Shown: positions 27,958 through 37,046 of the stretch, in pieces | Numbering within the stretch: position 1 is the first letter of the stretch | Layout: each line of letters begins with the position of its first letter | Origin: CAYHCE01 sp964355015 | GTDB taxonomy: Bacteria > Cyanobacteriota > Cyanobacteriia > PCC-6307 > Cyanobiaceae | DNA length: 64,000 nucleotides | Reading direction: 5' to 3' | Assembly (NCBI GenBank): GCA_964355015.1 | Contig: CAYHCE010000002.1 | Location: 62,001 to 126,000 of the forward strand | The notes under the pieces: generated by a model | Database searches by the model: none | The model's input: only the letters and a program-made list of their open reading frames with translations | What the model was told of the DNA's origin: nothing | Program-made: the position numbers and the translations under genes

Positions 27958-29763
27958 TCACCTGCGGCTGGTGAGACAGTAGGGGCATTCCAGCCATTCG
28001 TCCTTCAGGCCGGCGCCGCAGCCCGTGCAGGTAAGGGTGGTGAGGGCCCTGGCACGTCGTTCCGATTCCAGCTCGGTGTCGGTGAGCAGCATCCGCTCCA
28101 CTTCCTCGAGGGTGGTGTGCCCCTCGCGCACCATGTCCAGGCCATAGCCCAGGAGGGTCTTCATGCCGGCCTGGATCGAGAGTTTCCGGATCACATCGGT
28201 GCTCGCCCCTTTGGCGATGGCGCTGGCCAGTCCTTCGTTGATGCGAACCACTTCATAGACACCGATGCGACCTTTGTACCCCCTTCCCTGACAGGTTGGA
28301 CAGACATTATTGCCATCGCTGGAGGGACGCTTGGCTCGATAGAAGATGATGTTCAGCTCGTTGCTGGCGAAGAGGCCGAAATGGCCCAGTTCTTCCTCGC
28401 TGGGGTGATAGGGAATGCGACAAGACAGGCATACCTTCCGCAGCAGCCGCTGCGATACGATCCCCAGCACGGAGGCGCTGACCATGAAGGCTTCCACCCC
28501 CATTTCGCGCAGCCGCGCAAACGCGCTGGGAGCGTCGTTGCAGTGCAGGGTGGTCAGCACGAGATGGCCCGTGAGCGCGGCTTCGATCGCGGTCTTGGCG
28601 GTCTCGCCGTCGCGGGTTTCCCCCACCAGCAGCACATCCGGATCCTGCCGCATGAAGGCCCGCAGAGCGGTGCTGAAGTTGTAGCCCTTGTCGCGGTTCA
28701 CCTGGGTCTGGGTGATACCCCGCAACATGTACTCGATCGGGTCCTCAACGGTGGAGATGTTGATCCCGGGTTCATTTCGTTCCGAGAGAAGCGAATAGAG
28801 CGTCGTCGATTTGCCCGAGCCTGTCGGTCCTGTGACAAGGATCATCCCGAACGGCTTCGCCCCCATGGCCCGCACCATGGCGAGAGTTTCGGGATTGGTG
28901 ATCAGCTTGTCCAGGCCCAGCTGGGTGGCGCCGCTGTCGAGCAGGCGGAGTGCCACTTTCTCCCCCCAGCGTCCGGGCAGGGTACTGACCCGCAGTTCAA
29001 TGGGGCGTCCGCGGAACACCCGGCGGATGCGTCCGTCCTGGGGCATACGCCGCTCGGCGATGTCCAGTTCCGCCATGATCTTTAGGCGGGATGTCACCGC
29101 CGGAGTGAGGCTCTTGGGCAGCTGCTCAACCTGATGGAGCACGCCGTCCTGACGGAAACGGATTCGCAGACCATTCTCTTCCGGTTCCACGTGGATGTCG
29201 CTCGAGTTCGAATCCATCGCCTGGATCAGGATCCGGTTCACCAGGCTCACGACCGGTGAGGCGCTGGAGGCCTTGATGCTCGCCTCCAGCTCCATTTCCT
29301 GGTCCTCCGACGGACCCTCCTCCAGTTGGGTGTCGAGGCTCAGGCCCTCCAGCAGTGAGAGTCCGGAGGTTCGGTCCAGGCCCCTGGGCTCCCCATCTGG
29401 AACCGGGATCCTGCCGGCCAGCTTGTGCTGCAGCGCGGCGGCGATCTCGTCCTTCAGTCCCATCCGCAGGTCGGCCTGGAGGCCACAGGCCCGGATGGTT
29501 TGCTCCAGGGCGCGGCGCTCGTCGGCCGCCCAGTAGGTGGGGATCGCGATCTGCAGACGGTTCTCCCGGCGCTCCAGCGGCAGGCACACCAGTTCCCGCC
29601 AGCGTTCGGCGGGGATGGACGGGCAGGCCTCCATCGCCAGGGGGTCCGCCCGCTCCAGTTCCCCTGGCACGAGAACCCTCTCACCCAGCAGCAGCTCCAC
29701 CTCCAGCCGCTGCTGCGTGAGCGTCAGGGCATCAGGAACCGGCCGGCTGGCGTGGAGGGTCAT
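27958..29763 (-). CDS. pilB: pilus extension ATPase PilB (GspE family)
   Basis: 601 residues from ATG 29763 (an in-frame TTG at 29784 also exists). Walker A TGPTGSGKSTTLYSLL at about 310, Walker B DVLLVGETRD, and the internal tetracysteine zinc site CLSCRIPY ... CPTCQGRGYKGRIGVYE place it in the PilB/GspE class. The extreme C-terminus adds a second CxxC-x10-CxxC zinc-ribbon-like element (CTGCGAG ... ECPYC). First gene of the minus-strand pil operon; the next gene, pilT, starts 57 bases after its stop. Confidence 0.95.
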   Translation of the reverse strand: MTLHASRPVPDALTLTQQRLEVELLLGERVLVPGELERADPLAMEACPSIPAERWRELVCLPLERRENRLQIAIPTYWAADERRALEQTIRACGLQADLRMGLKDEIAAALQHKLAGRIPVPDGEPRGLDRTSGLSLLEGLSLDTQLEEGPSEDQEMELEASIKASSASPVVSLVNRILIQAMDSNSSDIHVEPEENGLRIRFRQDGVLHQVEQLPKSLTPAVTSRLKIMAELDIAERRMPQDGRIRRVFRGRPIELRVSTLPGRWGEKVALRLLDSGATQLGLDKLITNPETLAMVRAMGAKPFGMILVTGPTGSGKSTTLYSLLSERNEPGINISTVEDPIEYMLRGITQTQVNRDKGYNFSTALRAFMRQDPDVLLVGETRDGETAKTAIEAALTGHLVLTTLHCNDAPSAFARLREMGVEAFMVSASVLGIVSQRLLRKVCLSCRIPYHPSEEELGHFGLFASNELNIIFYRAKRPSSDGNNVCPTCQGRGYKGRIGVYEVVRINEGLASAIAKGASTDVIRKLSIQAGMKTLLGYGLDMVREGHTTLEEVERMLLTDTELESERRARALTTLTCTGCGAGLKDEWLECPYCLTSRR

Positions 29764-29864
29764 GGCAGTCGCTGGTCGGGGCAATCAGGTGCGGGCTTCC
29801 GCCGCTTGTGGGAGGAGCGCGTGGGCCTTCAACATGTTTAGGACCGATTGGCGGTTCAGTCAGC

Positions 29865-30566
29865 ATGAGCGGCGAAGGCACTCCCTTTCCACAGGATTCC
29901 GCGGCCCAGCCGGAATCCCCTGATCAGGCACCCGTCGTGACGGGCGATGATCCGAACCTGCCGGTGCCCGAGGTCGAGGCACCCGGGCCCTCCGCAGCCT
30001 CTCCAGACACCGATCCGGCCTCCGATCGGGTGCGGCAGCTGGTGTCGGAGCTGGAGACGCTGCGGGCCGAGCACGACAGCCTGCGCGGCCAGTACATGCG
30101 GATCGCCGCCGACTTCGACAACTTCCGCAAGCGCCAGAGCCGTGATCAGGAGGACCTGCGCCTCCAGATCGCCTGCTCCACCCTCAGCGAGATCCTGCCG
30201 GTGGTCGACAACTTCGACCGGGCCCGCCAGCAGCTCGATCCCCAGACCCAGGAGGCCCAGGATCTGCACCGCAGCTATCAGGGGCTCTACAAGCAGCTCG
30301 TGGACGTGTTCAAGCAGCTGGGTGTCTCGCCGATGCGGGTGGAGGGCGAACCGTTCGACCCCAGCCTGCACGAGGCGGTGCTGCGCGAACCGAGTGAACA
30401 GATCGCCGAGGATCGGGTGATCGAGGAACTCCAGCGGGGCTATCACCTGAATGGACGGGTGCTCCGCCATGCTCTGGTGAAGGTCTCGATGGGGCCCGGC
30501 CCCGGGGGCTCGCCCGGGGCGTCCCAGCTCCAGGATGGGACCGTGGGCGGTGAGGAATCCAGCTGA
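29865..30566 (+). CDS. grpE: nucleotide exchange factor GrpE
   Basis: 233 residues from ATG 29865. A Pro/Asp/Glu-rich N-terminus (about 1-50) leads into the long coiled coil (VRQLVSELETLRAEHDSLRG) with the conserved RIAADFDNFRKRQSRDQED, and the beta-wing domain (GEPFDPSLHEAV, GYHLNGRVLRHALVKV). It releases ADP from DnaK. It overlaps dnaJ by one base (stop and start share TGATG). I saw no CIRCE-type inverted repeat upstream. Confidence 0.95.
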   Translation: MSGEGTPFPQDSAAQPESPDQAPVVTGDDPNLPVPEVEAPGPSAASPDTDPASDRVRQLVSELETLRAEHDSLRGQYMRIAADFDNFRKRQSRDQEDLRLQIACSTLSEILPVVDNFDRARQQLDPQTQEAQDLHRSYQGLYKQLVDVFKQLGVSPMRVEGEPFDPSLHEAVLREPSEQIAEDRVIEELQRGYHLNGRVLRHALVKVSMGPGPGGSPGASQLQDGTVGGEESS

Positions 30567-31678
30567 TGGCCGATTACTACGACCTGCTGGGGGTGGGCCG
30601 GGACGCGGACCCCGACACCCTCAAGCGGGCCTACCGCCGTCTGGCCCGGCAGTACCACCCCGACATCAACAAGGATCCGGGTGCGGAAGACCGCTTCAAG
30701 GAGATCGGCCGCGCCTACGAGGTGCTCAGCGATCCCCAGACCCGTTCCCGCTACGACCAGTTCGGTGAGGCTGGCGTGGCCGGTGGTGGCATGCCCGACA
30801 CGGGCGACATGGGGGGCTTCGCCGACCTGTTTGAAACGTTCTTCAGTGGTTTCGGGGGTGCCGGCGGCGGCGGTGGCGGACCCCGGCGGCGCGGGCCGCG
30901 TCAGGGCGACGACCTCCGCCTCGATCTGAGCATCAGCTTCCAGGAGGCGGTGTTCGGCCAGGAGCGGGAGGTGCAGATCCGTCACCTTGAAACCTGTGCC
31001 ACCTGCAAGGGCTCCGGCGCCAGGAACGGCAGCGGGCCCACCACCTGCGGCACCTGCGCTGGAGCCGGGCAGGTGCGGCGGGCCACCCGCACCCCCTTCG
31101 GCAGCTTCACCCAGGTGGCGCCCTGCCCCACCTGTGAGGGCACCGGCCAGGTGATTGCGGATCCCTGCGGGGATTGCGGTGGGCAGGGGGTTCAGCAGGT
31201 GCGCAAGAAGCTGCGGATCACGATCCCTGCCGGCGTGGATTCCGGCACCCGCCTGCGGGTGGCAGGGGAGGGCAACGCCGGACAGCGCGGCGGGCCCGCC
31301 GGTGATCTGTACGTGTATCTGTTCGTGCAGGCCCACGAGAAGCTGCGCCGCGACGGCATTCACATCCACTCCGAGGTGGCGGTGAACTACCTCCAGGCGA
31401 TTCTGGGCGACAGGATCGAGGTGGACACGGTGGATGGTGCAGAGACCCTTGAGATTCCCGCCGGCACCCAGCCCGGCACCGTGCTCACCCTCAGCGGCAA
31501 GGGGGTGCCGAAACTCGGTAACCCTGTGGCGCGTGGCAACCATCTGTTCACCGTCAAGGTGCAGCTCCCCACCAAGCTGAGCAGCCACGAGCGGGAGCTG
31601 CTCGAGCAGCTGGCCGGCCATCAGTCCGCCAAGGACCATCCCCACAAGAGTGGCCTGTTCGGCGGGCTTTTCGGTTAG
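30566..31678 (+). CDS. dnaJ: chaperone DnaJ (full-length, type A)
   Basis: 370 residues. The J domain (1-70) holds HPD at 31-33; a Gly/Phe-rich linker follows (GGFADLFETFFSGFGG), then four CxxCxGxG zinc motifs (CATCKGSG, CGTCAGAG, CPTCEGTG, CGDCGGQG) at about 148-208, and the C-terminal substrate domains. It delivers substrates to DnaK and stimulates its ATPase. Translationally coupled to grpE; dnaK is not in the window. Confidence 0.96.
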   Translation: MADYYDLLGVGRDADPDTLKRAYRRLARQYHPDINKDPGAEDRFKEIGRAYEVLSDPQTRSRYDQFGEAGVAGGGMPDTGDMGGFADLFETFFSGFGGAGGGGGGPRRRGPRQGDDLRLDLSISFQEAVFGQEREVQIRHLETCATCKGSGARNGSGPTTCGTCAGAGQVRRATRTPFGSFTQVAPCPTCEGTGQVIADPCGDCGGQGVQQVRKKLRITIPAGVDSGTRLRVAGEGNAGQRGGPAGDLYVYLFVQAHEKLRRDGIHIHSEVAVNYLQAILGDRIEVDTVDGAETLEIPAGTQPGTVLTLSGKGVPKLGNPVARGNHLFTVKVQLPTKLSSHERELLEQLAGHQSAKDHPHKSGLFGGLFG

Positions 31679-31705
31679 GACCCACCCTCAGCGGAGACGA
31701 CCATC

Positions 31706-31996
31706 GTGGAGCCGGTCACCTCGGAGTCCATCCCAGAGCTCACTCCTGAGCCCCTGGCCGAGCCGCAGCGATCTCTCGATCTGCGCGGCATCCCTTGCCC
31801 GCTCAACTTCATCCGCACCCGGCTGGCCCTGGAGACACTGCTGCCGGGGGCCTGGCTGCAGGTGGATCTCGATGCCGGCGAACCGGAGCGGATGGTGGTG
31901 GAGGGGCTGCGTGGCGAGGGCCACCGGGTGGATCGCCACCGAGCTGAAGCCGAGGCCACTGGCGTGCGTCTGCTGATCCGCCGCCATGGCGGCTGA
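31706..31996 (+). CDS. TusA-family sulfur carrier-like protein
   Basis: 96 residues from GTG 31706, 27 bases after dnaJ. The TusA/SirA fold is indicated by LDLRGIPCPLNFIRTRLALE, with the family cysteine in the CPxN motif, and the strand-helix that follows (LQVDLDAGEPERMVVEGLRG). TusA proteins carry persulfide sulfur for tRNA thiolation and cofactor synthesis. It overlaps rsgA by 11 bases, so the two are coupled. Confidence 0.87.
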   Translation: MEPVTSESIPELTPEPLAEPQRSLDLRGIPCPLNFIRTRLALETLLPGAWLQVDLDAGEPERMVVEGLRGEGHRVDRHRAEAEATGVRLLIRRHGG

Positions 31997-33071
31997 GGCC
32001 GGCGCTGCGGCTCCGCCCACCGAAGCAGGCGGCCGGGTGGTGGCCCTGCAGGCCAACTACTGCCTGGTGAGTCTCGATGCTCCCGGACCCGGCGGCATCG
32101 ACCGGCTGCTCTGCACCCGCCGCACCCGGCTCGGCAAGGCAGGCAAGAAGATCCACGTTGGGGATCGGGTCGATCTGGACGGAATCGACTGGGCCGCCGG
32201 CCGCGGCGCAGTGGCGGCCCTGCAGCCCCGCACCAGCCTGTTGCAGCGCCCGGCGGTGGCCAACTGCGATCGGATCGTGGTGTCGGTGGCCCTGGCCCAG
32301 CCCGGCACGGATCCGCTCCAGCTCTCCCGCTTCCTGCTCACCGCCGAAGCCACCGGTCGGCCGGTGGAGCTGGTGTTCACCAAGGCGGATCTGGCAACGG
32401 CGGCGGCGGTGGAGCGGTGGTGCGCCCGGGTGCGGGGCTGGGGCTACGACCCGGTGGCGATCAGCGTGCCGACCGGTGAGGGGCTCGAGATCCTGCGGCG
32501 GCGGTTGTGCCGGCCGGGTATCGCCGTGCTCTGCGGTCCGTCAGGGGTGGGCAAGAGCAGCCTCCTCAACGCCCTTCTGCCCGCCCTGGAGCTGCGGGTG
32601 GGCACGGTGTCCGGCCGTCTGCAGCGGGGGCGCCACACCACCCGCCATGTGGAGCTCTTCCCCCTGGCCCCGGGCGCCCTGATCGCCGACACCCCAGGCT
32701 TCAACCGGCCCGATCTGCCCGGCGATGCCGCTCGGCTGGCCGGCCTGTTTCCCGAGATCCGCGCCGCTCTGGAAGATGGACCCTGCCGGTTCAGCAACTG
32801 CCAGCATCGTGGCGATCCCGGTTGCCGGGTCGGCACGGACTGGGACCGGTTCGCCATCTATGCCCAGTGCCTGGAGGAGGCGCTGGCCAGGTCCGCCGCG
32901 CAGCCCGAGCGAGGGAGCGAGGGGCTCAGGCAACGGGGAAAGCCCGTCGAACCCCAGCTGGATCGCCGCCTTCGCCAACCCTCCCGGCGCCGTCAGCGCC
33001 AGCAGGATTCGGAGGGGGGGGAGCTGGAGTCCGGGCCGGGACCGATCAGCCCCCCAGACCCGGCAGGTTGA
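31986..33071 (+). CDS. rsgA: ribosome small subunit maturation GTPase RsgA (YjeQ)
   Basis: 361 residues. An OB fold is followed by a circularly permuted GTPase domain: G4 TKAD near 123, then G1 GPSGVGKSS near 181, then G3 DTPG. The zinc finger holds CRFSNCQHRGDPGC. It checks 30S subunits late in assembly. After YAQCLEEAL the protein continues with about 60 Arg/Gln/Pro-rich residues of low complexity (RRLRQPSRRRQRQQ). The last 26 bases overlap the convergent ybaB gene. Confidence 0.94.
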   Translation: MAAEAGAAAPPTEAGGRVVALQANYCLVSLDAPGPGGIDRLLCTRRTRLGKAGKKIHVGDRVDLDGIDWAAGRGAVAALQPRTSLLQRPAVANCDRIVVSVALAQPGTDPLQLSRFLLTAEATGRPVELVFTKADLATAAAVERWCARVRGWGYDPVAISVPTGEGLEILRRRLCRPGIAVLCGPSGVGKSSLLNALLPALELRVGTVSGRLQRGRHTTRHVELFPLAPGALIADTPGFNRPDLPGDAARLAGLFPEIRAALEDGPCRFSNCQHRGDPGCRVGTDWDRFAIYAQCLEEALARSAAQPERGSEGLRQRGKPVEPQLDRRLRQPSRRRQRQQDSEGGELESGPGPISPPDPAG

Positions 33072-33381
33072 GTCCGCCGGTGAGCTCTTCCATGCGCTCC
33101 TTCATCGTGGCGGTGGAGCGTTCGTAGGCGGACTGGAGGGCCTCGAGAGTGGCCGCTTCTGCGGTTTCCGCTCCTTCGGCCAGCAGCTCGGGGGCGAGCC
33201 TCACCCTCAGCGGCTGCTGGTTGCCCGACAGCCAGACACTGGCCCGCCCGTCGGCGCTGGTGCCCTCCAGTTCCAGGGCATCCAGCTCGTCCTGAAGCTT
33301 CTGCGCATCCTGCTGGATCTGCTGGGCCTTGCGGAAGGCTTCGGTGAGCTGTCCGAAGTTGGGGAGACCGAAGCCAGCCAT
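33046..33381 (-). CDS. YbaB/EbfC family nucleoid-associated protein
   Basis: 111 residues, the normal length. The N-terminal helix (FGQLTEAFRKAQQIQQDAQKL) and the central strand region (VWLSGNQQPLRVRLAP) with a C-terminal helix (AYERSTATMKERMEELTGGL) fit YbaB/EbfC, small dimeric DNA-binding proteins. It overlaps the rsgA end by 26 bases tail to tail. It follows murB on the same strand after 40 bases. Confidence 0.92.
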   Translation of the reverse strand: MAGFGLPNFGQLTEAFRKAQQIQQDAQKLQDELDALELEGTSADGRASVWLSGNQQPLRVRLAPELLAEGAETAEAATLEALQSAYERSTATMKERMEELTGGLNLPGLGG

Positions 33382-33421
33382 GCCGGGAAGTCGTGTGCAG
33401 GTTCAGGCTAGGGCCTTCCCC

Positions 33422-34339
33422 TCAGGCGGCCAGCTCGATCGCTGCGAAGGACCCGAGGCGCTTCACCTCGGGATGGAGCGCGATGCCGTGGGCGGCCTGC
33501 ACCCGCCCCTGCACGGCATGGATCAGCCGATCGATGTCCATGGCACTGGCGCCGCCGGTGTTGACGATGAAGTTGGCGTGGAGCGGCGACACCATCGCGC
33601 CGCCGATCGCGAGCCCCTTGAGGCCCAGCTCCTCGATCAGGCGTCCTGCCTTGAGCGGTTCGGGATTGCGGAACACGCTGCCGCAGCTGGGCTGCTGGTA
33701 GGGCTGGCTGCTGGTGCGGCTGGAGAGGTTGGTGCTGGTGCGCCGGCTCACCTCGGCAGGATCGTGGCCGGGGCTGAGGCGGAAGCGGGCCGTGAGCACC
33801 AGCAGCGGCTCCTCCTGCAGGCGGCTGTGCCGGTAGGCGAAGTCCAGATCGGCGGCCCGGAGCACGAACGGCGTGCCGCCGCCGGGCTCCAGCACCGTGA
33901 TCTCTTCCAGCCACTCGGCGGTGCAGCCCCCTTGGGCGCCGGCATTCATCACCGTGGCTCCGCCCACGGTGCCGGGAATGCCCACGGCCCATTCCAGACC
34001 GCTCAGCCCGGCCCGGGCGGCCCGACGGGCCAGGGTGGGGAGCGGCTCGCCGGCCTGGGCCTCCACCCGGCCGCTGGCGCCGTCGAGCACGCTTCCCTGC
34101 AGGCGACGGTTGCAGAGGGTGAGGCCTTCAAGGCCGGCGTCGCTCACCAGCAGGTTCGAGCCGGCTCCGATCAGCCGCATCGGCAGGCCCTGCCGGCGGG
34201 CCCAGGCGCCCAGGGCGATCAGCTCCTCGGTACGGGAGGGTTCGGCGAACCACTGCGCCGGTCCGCCCACCTTCCAGGTGGTGTACTCGGCCAGAGGTAC
34301 GACGGGGCGGACCTGGACCGGCAGCGGGTCGGTGTCCAC
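33422..34339 (-). CDS. murB: UDP-N-acetylenolpyruvoylglucosamine reductase
   Basis: Second step of UDP-MurNAc synthesis for peptidoglycan, FAD- and NADPH-dependent. 305 residues from GTG 34339. FAD-site TTWKVGGPAQWF, IGAGSNLLVSD, GIPGTVGGATVMNAGAQGG and the catalytic Ser in CGSVFRNP mark the family. It starts three bases after the murC stop, so murC-murB are coupled. Confidence 0.96.
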   Translation of the reverse strand: MDTDPLPVQVRPVVPLAEYTTWKVGGPAQWFAEPSRTEELIALGAWARRQGLPMRLIGAGSNLLVSDAGLEGLTLCNRRLQGSVLDGASGRVEAQAGEPLPTLARRAARAGLSGLEWAVGIPGTVGGATVMNAGAQGGCTAEWLEEITVLEPGGGTPFVLRAADLDFAYRHSRLQEEPLLVLTARFRLSPGHDPAEVSRRTSTNLSSRTSSQPYQQPSCGSVFRNPEPLKAGRLIEELGLKGLAIGGAMVSPLHANFIVNTGGASAMDIDRLIHAVQGRVQAAHGIALHPEVKRLGSFAAIELAA

Positions 34340-34342
34340 GGC

Positions 34343-35797
34343 TCAGGCAGCCAGCCGGGCCGGCAGATCCAGGCCCGGCAGGGACTGGAGCCGTTCCCAG
34401 AGGCTGTTCACATCCCCTGCCCCCATCACCAGGACCAGGTCGCCGGCCTGGCTGCGCCGGCAGACCTGCTCGGCCAGCTGGTCGAGGCTGCTGGCCACCT
34501 GCAGGGGGAGGGAGGGTTGCCGCGTGCGGATCCGCTCGGCCAGCCCTTCGCTGGAGATGCCGGGAATCGGGGTTTCACCCGCCGCATAGAGCGGGGCAAG
34601 CAGCACGGCGTCCGCCAGGCCGAGCGCCGCGGCGAAGGGCTCGAGGAATTCCGCCGTGCGGCTGTAGCGATGGGGCTGGAACACGGCCACCAGCCGCTGG
34701 GGAGGGTGCGGCAGGGGGCTTCGGCCGCTCTCCACCATCAGGCGGGCCATCCGCAGGGTGGCGTCCACTTCGCTGGGATGGTGGGCGTAGTCGTCAACGA
34801 TCAGCCGTCCGGCCCAGCTGCCGCGGAAATCGAAGCGGCGGCCTGGGGAGCGCAGGGTCTGGATCGCTGCCTTCAGCTTCTCGAAGGACACGCCCTGCAG
34901 GCGGCAGGCGGCCAGGGCAGCGGTGGCATTGCTCAGGTTGTGGCGACCCGGCAGGGGCAGGCTGAACCGGCCGATCGGGACGCCGTCCTCATAGAAGTCG
35001 GCCACGGTGCCGTCGCCGTGCTCCTCCACGGCCAGTGCTGCGAAGCCGATCCCCTCACTGCGCTCGATCGACCACCAGGCGGCCGGCAGGAAATGCCGCC
35101 GCAGCACCGGACAATCGGCGTTGGCCAGCAGCGAGGAGCAGCCTGCGGCGAAGCGCTGCAGAGTGTGGATCAGGGCCTCCAGGTCGGGATAGTGGTCGGT
35201 GTGGTCGAGCTCCAGGTTGGTGATCAGGCCGAGGGAGGGCCGGAACTTCACCAGGGAGCCGTCGGATTCGTCCGCCTCGGCCACCAGCAGCCGGCCCCGG
35301 CCACTGCGGGCGTTGCTCCGGAAGGCGGGAACGATCCCGCCGATCACGGCCGTGGGATCGTTGTCGGTGGCGGCCAGCAGGGTGGCGATCAGGGTGCTGG
35401 TGGTGGTCTTGCCGTGGCTGCCGGCCACCGCGATGGCCGGCTGGCCGTTGATCAGGGCCGCCAGCACATCGGAGCGATGACAAATCCGCAGACCGGCCTG
35501 GCGTGCCGCGACCAGTTCCGGGTTGTTCTGCGGCACCGCGCTGCTGATCACCACCAGCGGCGGCTGGCTGGGGCCACAGCGGATGGCGTCGATGGTGGCA
35601 GGGCTCTGCTCAGGGAAAACGCGCACGCCCCGCTGGCGCAGCCCCTTGAGCACTGCGCTCTCGCGCGGATCGGATCCGGTCACGACAAAGCCTCGATCCG
35701 CCAGGATCCCTGCCAGGGCGGACATGCCGATACCGCCGACTCCGATGAAGTGAAGGGGAACACGGCGGTCGAGCGGCGGTCCCAAAAGCGTCTCCAT
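34343..35797 (-). CDS. murC: UDP-N-acetylmuramate--L-alanine ligase
   Basis: 484 residues. Adds L-Ala to UDP-MurNAc. The N-terminal Rossmann motif IGVGGIGMSALAGIL, the ATP loop GSHGKTTTSTLIA, the GRHNLSNATAALAAC segment and the C-terminal YAHHPSEV identify MurC. It heads a murC-murB-ybaB minus-strand cluster and is divergent from gap2 with a 149-base intergenic region. Confidence 0.97.
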   Translation of the reverse strand: METLLGPPLDRRVPLHFIGVGGIGMSALAGILADRGFVVTGSDPRESAVLKGLRQRGVRVFPEQSPATIDAIRCGPSQPPLVVISSAVPQNNPELVAARQAGLRICHRSDVLAALINGQPAIAVAGSHGKTTTSTLIATLLAATDNDPTAVIGGIVPAFRSNARSGRGRLLVAEADESDGSLVKFRPSLGLITNLELDHTDHYPDLEALIHTLQRFAAGCSSLLANADCPVLRRHFLPAAWWSIERSEGIGFAALAVEEHGDGTVADFYEDGVPIGRFSLPLPGRHNLSNATAALAACRLQGVSFEKLKAAIQTLRSPGRRFDFRGSWAGRLIVDDYAHHPSEVDATLRMARLMVESGRSPLPHPPQRLVAVFQPHRYSRTAEFLEPFAAALGLADAVLLAPLYAAGETPIPGISSEGLAERIRTRQPSLPLQVASSLDQLAEQVCRRSQAGDLVLVMGAGDVNSLWERLQSLPGLDLPARLAA

Positions 35798-35895
35798 GCC
35801 GCACCGAAGGTAAGCGGAGACGTTGCGCTTGTCTCTCCCCTTTCACGCTTGTTGCCAACCCAGGCGGCGGCGATGGGGCCGGAAGGGCATTTCTG

Positions 35896-35901
35896 TATGA
35901 T
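35896..35901 (+). promoter_or_regulatory. -10 element of gap2
   Basis: TATGAT, close to the TATAAT consensus, lies 45 bases before the gap2 start in the murC-gap2 divergent region. No convincing -35 box is seen at the usual distance, which is common in cyanobacterial promoters. The implied leader would be about 38-40 bases. Confidence 0.5.
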
Positions 35902-35946
35902 CTGCAGCCAAACTCCCTCTGCTTAGCGGGTTTTCCCGTTGCTGCC

Positions 35947-36969
35947 ATGGCCCTGCGCGTTGCGATCAATGGATTTGGCCGGATCGGTCGCAACTTCATG
36001 CGTTGCTGGCTCAGCCGCGGCGCCGAGACGGGCATCGAGGTGGTGGGATTGAATGACACCTCCGATCCGCGCACCAACGCCCACCTGCTCGAGTACGACT
36101 CGATGCTGGGCCGGATCCGCAATGCCGTGATCGATCACACGGAAGACACTCTGATCGTCAATGGCAAGTCGATCAAATGTTTCTCCGACCGGAACCCCCT
36201 CAATCTCCCCTGGAAGGAGTGGGGCGTCGATCTGGTGATCGAGGCCACCGGAGTCTTCATCGACAAGGACGGAGCCGGCAAGCACATTCAGGCCGGTGCC
36301 AGCAAGGTTCTGATCACCGCCCCCGGCAAGGGTGACGGCATCGGCACCTTCGTCGTGGGTGTGAATGCGGATCAGTACCGCCACGAGGACTTCGACATCA
36401 TCAGCAACGCCAGCTGCACCACCAACTGCATGGCGCCGCTTGTGAAGGTTCTGGATCAGGCCTTCGGCATCGTCAAGGGCACGATGACCACCACCCACAG
36501 TTATACCGGGGATCAGCGCATCCTCGATGCCAGCCACCGCGATCTGCGTCGGGCCCGCGCCGCCGCGATCAACATCGTGCCCACCTCCACCGGCGCCGCC
36601 AAGGCCGTGGCTCTGGTGTACCCGCCGATGAAGGGCAAGCTCAACGGCATCGCCCTGCGGGTCCCCACCCCCAATGTCTCCGTGGTCGACCTGGTGCTGG
36701 AAGTGAGTCGTGGCACCACCAAGGAGGAAGTGAACGCCACTCTCAAGGCCGCCGCCGAGAACGGCATGAAGGGGATCATCAAGTATTCCGATCTGCCGTT
36801 GGTCTCTTCCGATCACGCAGGCACCGATGAATCCACGATCGTCGACGCCGACCTCACCCTGGTGATGGGCGACAACATGGTGAAGGTGATCTCCTGGTAC
36901 GACAACGAGTGGGGCTACAGCCAGCGCGTCGTCGATCTGGCCGAGGTCGTGGCCCGCAACTGGAAGTGA
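35947..36969 (+). CDS. gap2: glyceraldehyde-3-phosphate dehydrogenase, photosynthetic Gap2 type
   Basis: 340 residues. Calvin-cycle enzyme reducing 1,3-bisphosphoglycerate, with NADPH or NADH. The nucleotide site INGFGRIGRNFMRC is N-terminal and the catalytic SNASCTTNC places Cys at 157. The NDTSDPRTNAHLLEYDSMLG segment and overall sequence match the cyanobacterial/plastid Gap2 (GapA/B) class rather than glycolytic Gap1. Single gene with its own promoter region, convergent with thiL. Confidence 0.96.
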   Translation: MALRVAINGFGRIGRNFMRCWLSRGAETGIEVVGLNDTSDPRTNAHLLEYDSMLGRIRNAVIDHTEDTLIVNGKSIKCFSDRNPLNLPWKEWGVDLVIEATGVFIDKDGAGKHIQAGASKVLITAPGKGDGIGTFVVGVNADQYRHEDFDIISNASCTTNCMAPLVKVLDQAFGIVKGTMTTTHSYTGDQRILDASHRDLRRARAAAINIVPTSTGAAKAVALVYPPMKGKLNGIALRVPTPNVSVVDLVLEVSRGTTKEEVNATLKAAAENGMKGIIKYSDLPLVSSDHAGTDESTIVDADLTLVMGDNMVKVISWYDNEWGYSQRVVDLAEVVARNWK

Positions 36970-36987
36970 GCTGAAAGTCCGGCGGGT

Positions 36988-37003
36988 CGCCAGGGGACTG
37001 GCG
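36988..37003. terminator. possible short hairpin between gap2 and thiL
   Basis: CGCCAG (36988-36993), a GGGA tetraloop and CTGGCG (36998-37003) form a 6-base-pair GC-rich stem between two convergent genes. No U-tract follows on either strand, so termination is only suggested by position. Confidence 0.3.
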
Positions 37004-37046
37004 CACCTGGCTGGCGGCTCGCCGCCGCCGCCGCTGATGTTGATGG

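Noticed and set aside
33329..35926. 865-codon plus-strand open frame opposite murB and murC
   Set aside because: The minus strand encodes two clear enzymes; the plus frame is Gly/Gln/His-rich without motifs and lacks a ribosome site.
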